Source: Loripinus fragilis
Lineage: Eukaryota; Mollusca; Bivalvia; Lucinida; Lucinidae
Reading direction: 5' to 3'
Length of the DNA stretch: 64,000 bases
Assembly: GCA_964019695.1 (NCBI GenBank)
Contig: OZ026517.1
Span: 78,905,252-78,969,251 of the forward strand
The position numbers were made by a program, and so were the translations under genes. Shown here one piece after another: positions 60,900-64,000 of the stretch; the stretch's first letter is position 1, and the number at the start of each line of letters is the position of its first letter. Under the pieces are notes generated by a model. It had not been told where the DNA came from and did not search any database. It saw only the letters and a list, made by a program, of their open reading frames with translations.

Positions 60900-61440
60900 C
60901 CGTCCGTCAACATTAAAGTGAATTTCTCTGCAGCTATGATAACTGTTATTAAACATTGCATAGTAACTGTCCTCTGCATATTCTTTGAGTATACAATGGG
61001 GCCTGCTGACCTTGACCTACTTTCTACGCTCCAGTGACTTTGATATAAATTGACGTCCTTCTGTGAAAAATTTACATTAAAGTGAGTTCTCTGCAGCAGT
61101 GATAGTTGAGAGTGTCAAACCTTGTATACAGTGATTCATTTACAATTTTTGGCTTATGGGTCCTAGGATTCGCTGTTTCCCATTTCAACGAGTCCAACTA
61201 CAAACTTATGAGTCCAGAATACTTTTTTTAATGACAAGTCTGTAATACTATTGCATCCTCGGACTCGCCGAAATAAAAGCTTTGCATCCCAGAGCCAAAA
61301 TGATGCGCAAAAGATGCAGGATGCACAGGTAACAAAATCACTGCTGTATAGTAACAGTTCTCGCATTCTCTATAACCTTGCTTTGTGACATTGACCTACT
61401 TTTTACGTTCCAGTATTTTGACTGTGACAGACATATATAT
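60900..61440. repeat. Degenerate direct repeats with AGTGA.TT.TCTGCAGC and GACCTACTTTNTACG
   Basis: AAAGTGAATTTCTCTGCAGC near 60915 recurs as AAAGTGAGTTCTCTGCAGC near 61079. TTGACCTACTTTCTACGCTC near 61012 recurs as TTGACCTACTTTTTACGTTC near 61391. The units are old and irregular. They carry AGGTCA-type half-sites like the array at 32766-33225. Confidence 0.45.
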
Positions 61441-61589
61441 ATGACTCTACTCGAGCAGGTGCGACACAGCGTTCCCTCAGAACAAATATCGTATTGGTTA
61501 AGTATAACGTTTTATCAATATCAAAACAGGATGAAGCTATATTGCTCAGCTGTGTCTGACATACTCTTAAATGACTAGCATGCATGTGA

Positions 61590-61796
61590 GACACCACTAC
61601 TTGTTTAAGACAAAGTGGAATTCCTAAAGACCATGAAAATGAGATCTTCACCAAAGACATTTACAGTCAAATTGGTCTAAAAAAACTTCGCAAGAAAGGT
61701 GTAGTTACTTTAGGAAATAAGGTAGAAATATGTGAAATTAAGGCCACTGGATCAGCTGATAGAGATTTCCTGGTTATTTACTCTGGTCATGGCTAA
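61590..61796 (+). pseudogene. Stop-to-stop coding remnant, unrecognised
   Basis: This is a 68-codon open stretch without a usable ATG at its start. It reads DTTTCLRQSGIPKDHENEIF and later KKLRKKGVVTLGNKVEICEI, ending at TAA. Lysine-rich, protein-like composition and a clean stop suggest a decayed exon or transposon gene piece. I do not recognise the family. Its strand is opposite to the pseudogene that follows. Confidence 0.3.
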
Positions 61797-62507
61797 ATGA
61801 CATATGAAAACAAATAGCAGCTTTGGAATTTGGTAGAATTGTGGTCAGAGCAATAAAGTGTCTATTGAAAATTTATACTTGTCTAAAAGTTAAACTTACT
61901 TCCAATATTGCTTGACTAATATCAAAGTATGTTTCCTTAATGAACAAAACCAAATATTATTCTCAGATGATATTGTAAAACTAAACTAGAAATGGGCGTT
62001 TAGGCCATATTCGCAGAGTATTTAAATGCCTTTTTGTGCCTAGGTTTTATCAAAAACAAAACTCTTACTAGCATGCATAAGCTTCATCAGAGATCACTAC
62101 CGCTAGACCCAATTTGAATAATTTTAAAATCTTACTGTAACAGTACAGCGGTCATTCAAACTGTATGTCTGCATAAAAATAGATCCTCACGATGAGGAAG
62201 ATTCTGTACCTTGTTCCTGTAAGTATAGTGTATTTATCCTTCCATCTGTCAAAGAGTGATGTTAAAGCACATGACATTCTCTATTCCGAATCACTTGTGT
62301 TTTGCATGGATAATGTACGCGTTCATAGGTTATGTTGTTAGGTAAGTGCACATAGTTGTTCATTGTGAAAACATGTATAATGTACAGTTATCGTCACAGA
62401 TACTGTTCTCGCAATTGCATATAAAGTCATTAAAAAGCTTTGGGGCAGCTGTTGAATGGTTCATCATCGTAGGACGCATACAGTAAGTGTGCCATTATTG
62501 TATTCAA

Positions 62508-63480
62508 CTATCTTTTATCCATATCCATTTTGTTGGGTGGGCGGGTAGAATGTAGAATATGCAAATGGAAACTGTTAATTGCTGATAGGACTTTTGTTGC
62601 TGCCTTTGCTAAGCTTACCTCGTTTAGGAATGTAGGGTCTAGTTTATCATATATTGCTCCAACAGATTGAGTGCAAGTAAACTTTTGACAGTTTAATAAA
62701 GGCCCATGGCCAAGATATTTCAGTCCCTAAAATTTCAGTGCACCTTGAATCATACGTTTGAAAACGGGTGTCTTACCAACCCCAAAGAAAGCACTGCCTA
62801 TATCCCATCCAGCCAGACAGTATTTTATGATCAGTCTTGTGTGTGGTTCTTATGTAAAACTGGTGAATAAGATGTTAACAGGGATATAACGTCTCATAGC
62901 AACATCATATGCCAATTCGACATGTAAGAAAGATCTCATTTGTAGCTTCTTTTTTTATCTATGATGAGGAAGTTACAATAAGAAAAAGAAAATCTGTACT
63001 GGGACATTTTGCAGCAACGGAGGCATGTATATGGCCTTGTGTTCGCTTTCTCTCGTAGCTCTGAGATGTCCATATGCTCATCTTTGGTCGCTTTGATGGC
63101 TCTGTCCCTCAGTCCACCACTGATGAAAATTGTATGTTTCTGTTCAACTGGCTTTTATCAGAATCAGTGTAATAAGCTACAAGGTTGTCCTTAGTTTTGC
63201 CTCCGCATAATAATTTCCTCTATTCTTTGAGTACTTTCATGTCTTTTATGTCCCATTGTGGTGTTGCCTCTTTTTGGCATACTAGCCTATTCACACTATT
63301 CTCCATATACATGTTAAATACAATATGTATCTGTGAAACGGACTAATAGATGCAACTGGCCTAAAGTATGTAGACACGGAACTGTTCAACTATGGCTACA
63401 GATGTTACTTTAGCCGTTTTAAGCAGTATTGGTAGCATCTGTATCAAAGCTGTAGCATCAAAGATAATGCATTCTGTTTT
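62508..63480 (-). pseudogene. Decayed gene of a transposon-associated family with a TGCDT/SAFFG-like motif
   Basis: Minus-strand reading between 62849 and 62511 is open for 112 codons apart from one TAG at 62727-62729. It contains LAGWDIGSAFFGVGK, followed after the stop by GLKYLGHGPLLNCQKFTCTQ. Upstream, in shifting frames, are ECIIFDATALIQMLP, IHIVFNMYMENSVNRL and CGGKTKDNLVAYYTDS. From memory, uncharacterised multi-copy proteins of bivalves and other invertebrates share this order: a short acidic-hydrophobic N-terminal motif, a VVFD-Y-SIK segment, then LTGCDT.SAFFG.GK. Here the C and T of TGCDT are replaced (AGWDI), and stops and frameshifts are frequent, so it is dead. Boundaries are approximate. 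Confidence 0.5.
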
Positions 63481-64000
63481 CTCAATAATGCTACTTTGCC
63501 TTCAGATATGCTTTTGAGTTAATGGATGAAATCTGGTCATTGATTCGAGCCATAGTTTTTGAAAATATTTTAAGACTCCTTGTGCATTCTCAAAAGACAA
63601 GATACCTCCCTCAAAGAGCAAGCTGCTTACAAACACAGATACATCACCTAATCATTCATGACTACACTGCTGTATCTTTGGCATGTCTGCCAGTGTCTTA
63701 TTATTGGCCTTTTGCTTGGGTTCATAGAACATCTTCTGAGGTTTGTCTTGTCCATCAAGCTTTATAAATCCTTCCTTCATGAATTATTTCCTCACTTCCT
63801 GTGTCTAAGGCACCAAGCAAGCCTGGATGATATAACGCATGTTGCAAAATCCGTTAAAAGTGTGAGGCGTGGCCTCTGTGGCCTCTGTGGGGTCAAATGG
63901 GGATCAATGAATCGACAGTCAAACATCTAAATTATTTTACAACAAAATCATGTTAGTGCTTTTGTGTCAGAATGATGTGAAGGTCAACTCTGGTTTGGTT
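63481..64000. other. Window end without a recognised gene
   Basis: Plus-strand frames of 81 and 90 codons overlap at 63522-63930. The minus strand contains open pieces such as LGALDTGSEEIIHEGRIYK that could extend the pseudogene, but I cannot confirm this. Confidence 0.3.

Overview
This window looks like a repeat-rich, gene-poor stretch of a metazoan nuclear genome, most likely a bivalve mollusc. The support is AT-rich sequence with almost no long reading frames, tRNA-headed SINEs of a molluscan type, many palindromic MITEs, long microsatellites and minisatellites, and one gene of a secreted-protein family I know mainly from molluscs and sponges. The species cannot be named from the sequence. 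There are no operons, rRNAs, CRISPR arrays or intact tRNAs.

Layout. 1-10.9 kb: microsatellites, SINEs and several palindromic elements (families A, B, D, G), plus a 54-bp tandem repeat closed by an inverted copy. 10.9-15.4 kb: a 4.5-kb repeat (T1) with long terminal inverted repeats and no intact gene. 15.5-21.1 kb: nested repeats, including a 1.1-kb tandem duplication with SINEs and other elements inserted in one unit. 21.1-29.4 kb: a 0.55-kb terminal-inverted-repeat element twice, tRNA-like sequences, a SINE broken by a family B element, and a 37-bp minisatellite. 29.4-43.2 kb: a 28-bp minisatellite with an 84-bp higher-order period, more palindromic elements and a retroposon tail. 43.2-49.0 kb: T2, a second copy of the 4.5-kb element carrying two later insertions that T1 lacks, ending at a 127-bp TA microsatellite. 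52.4-56.8 kb: one 44-bp minisatellite split by a 2.65-kb element with 460-bp direct terminal repeats. 57.1-57.9 kb: the only convincing intact gene, an intronless secreted coiled-coil protein with an eight-cysteine C-terminal domain. 58.2-58.7 kb: two adjacent family B elements. 61.6-63.5 kb: coding remnants, including a minus-strand pseudogene with a recognisable TGCDT/SAFFG-like motif.

The genes do not form a pathway. The value of the window is as a record of insertions: duplicated copies act as empty sites, so element ends and target-site duplications can be read directly. Family B shows 9-bp duplications in all five copies, family A 4-bp AT-rich ones in three of three, the palindrome in T2 a TA, and the 2.65-kb element 5-6 bp.
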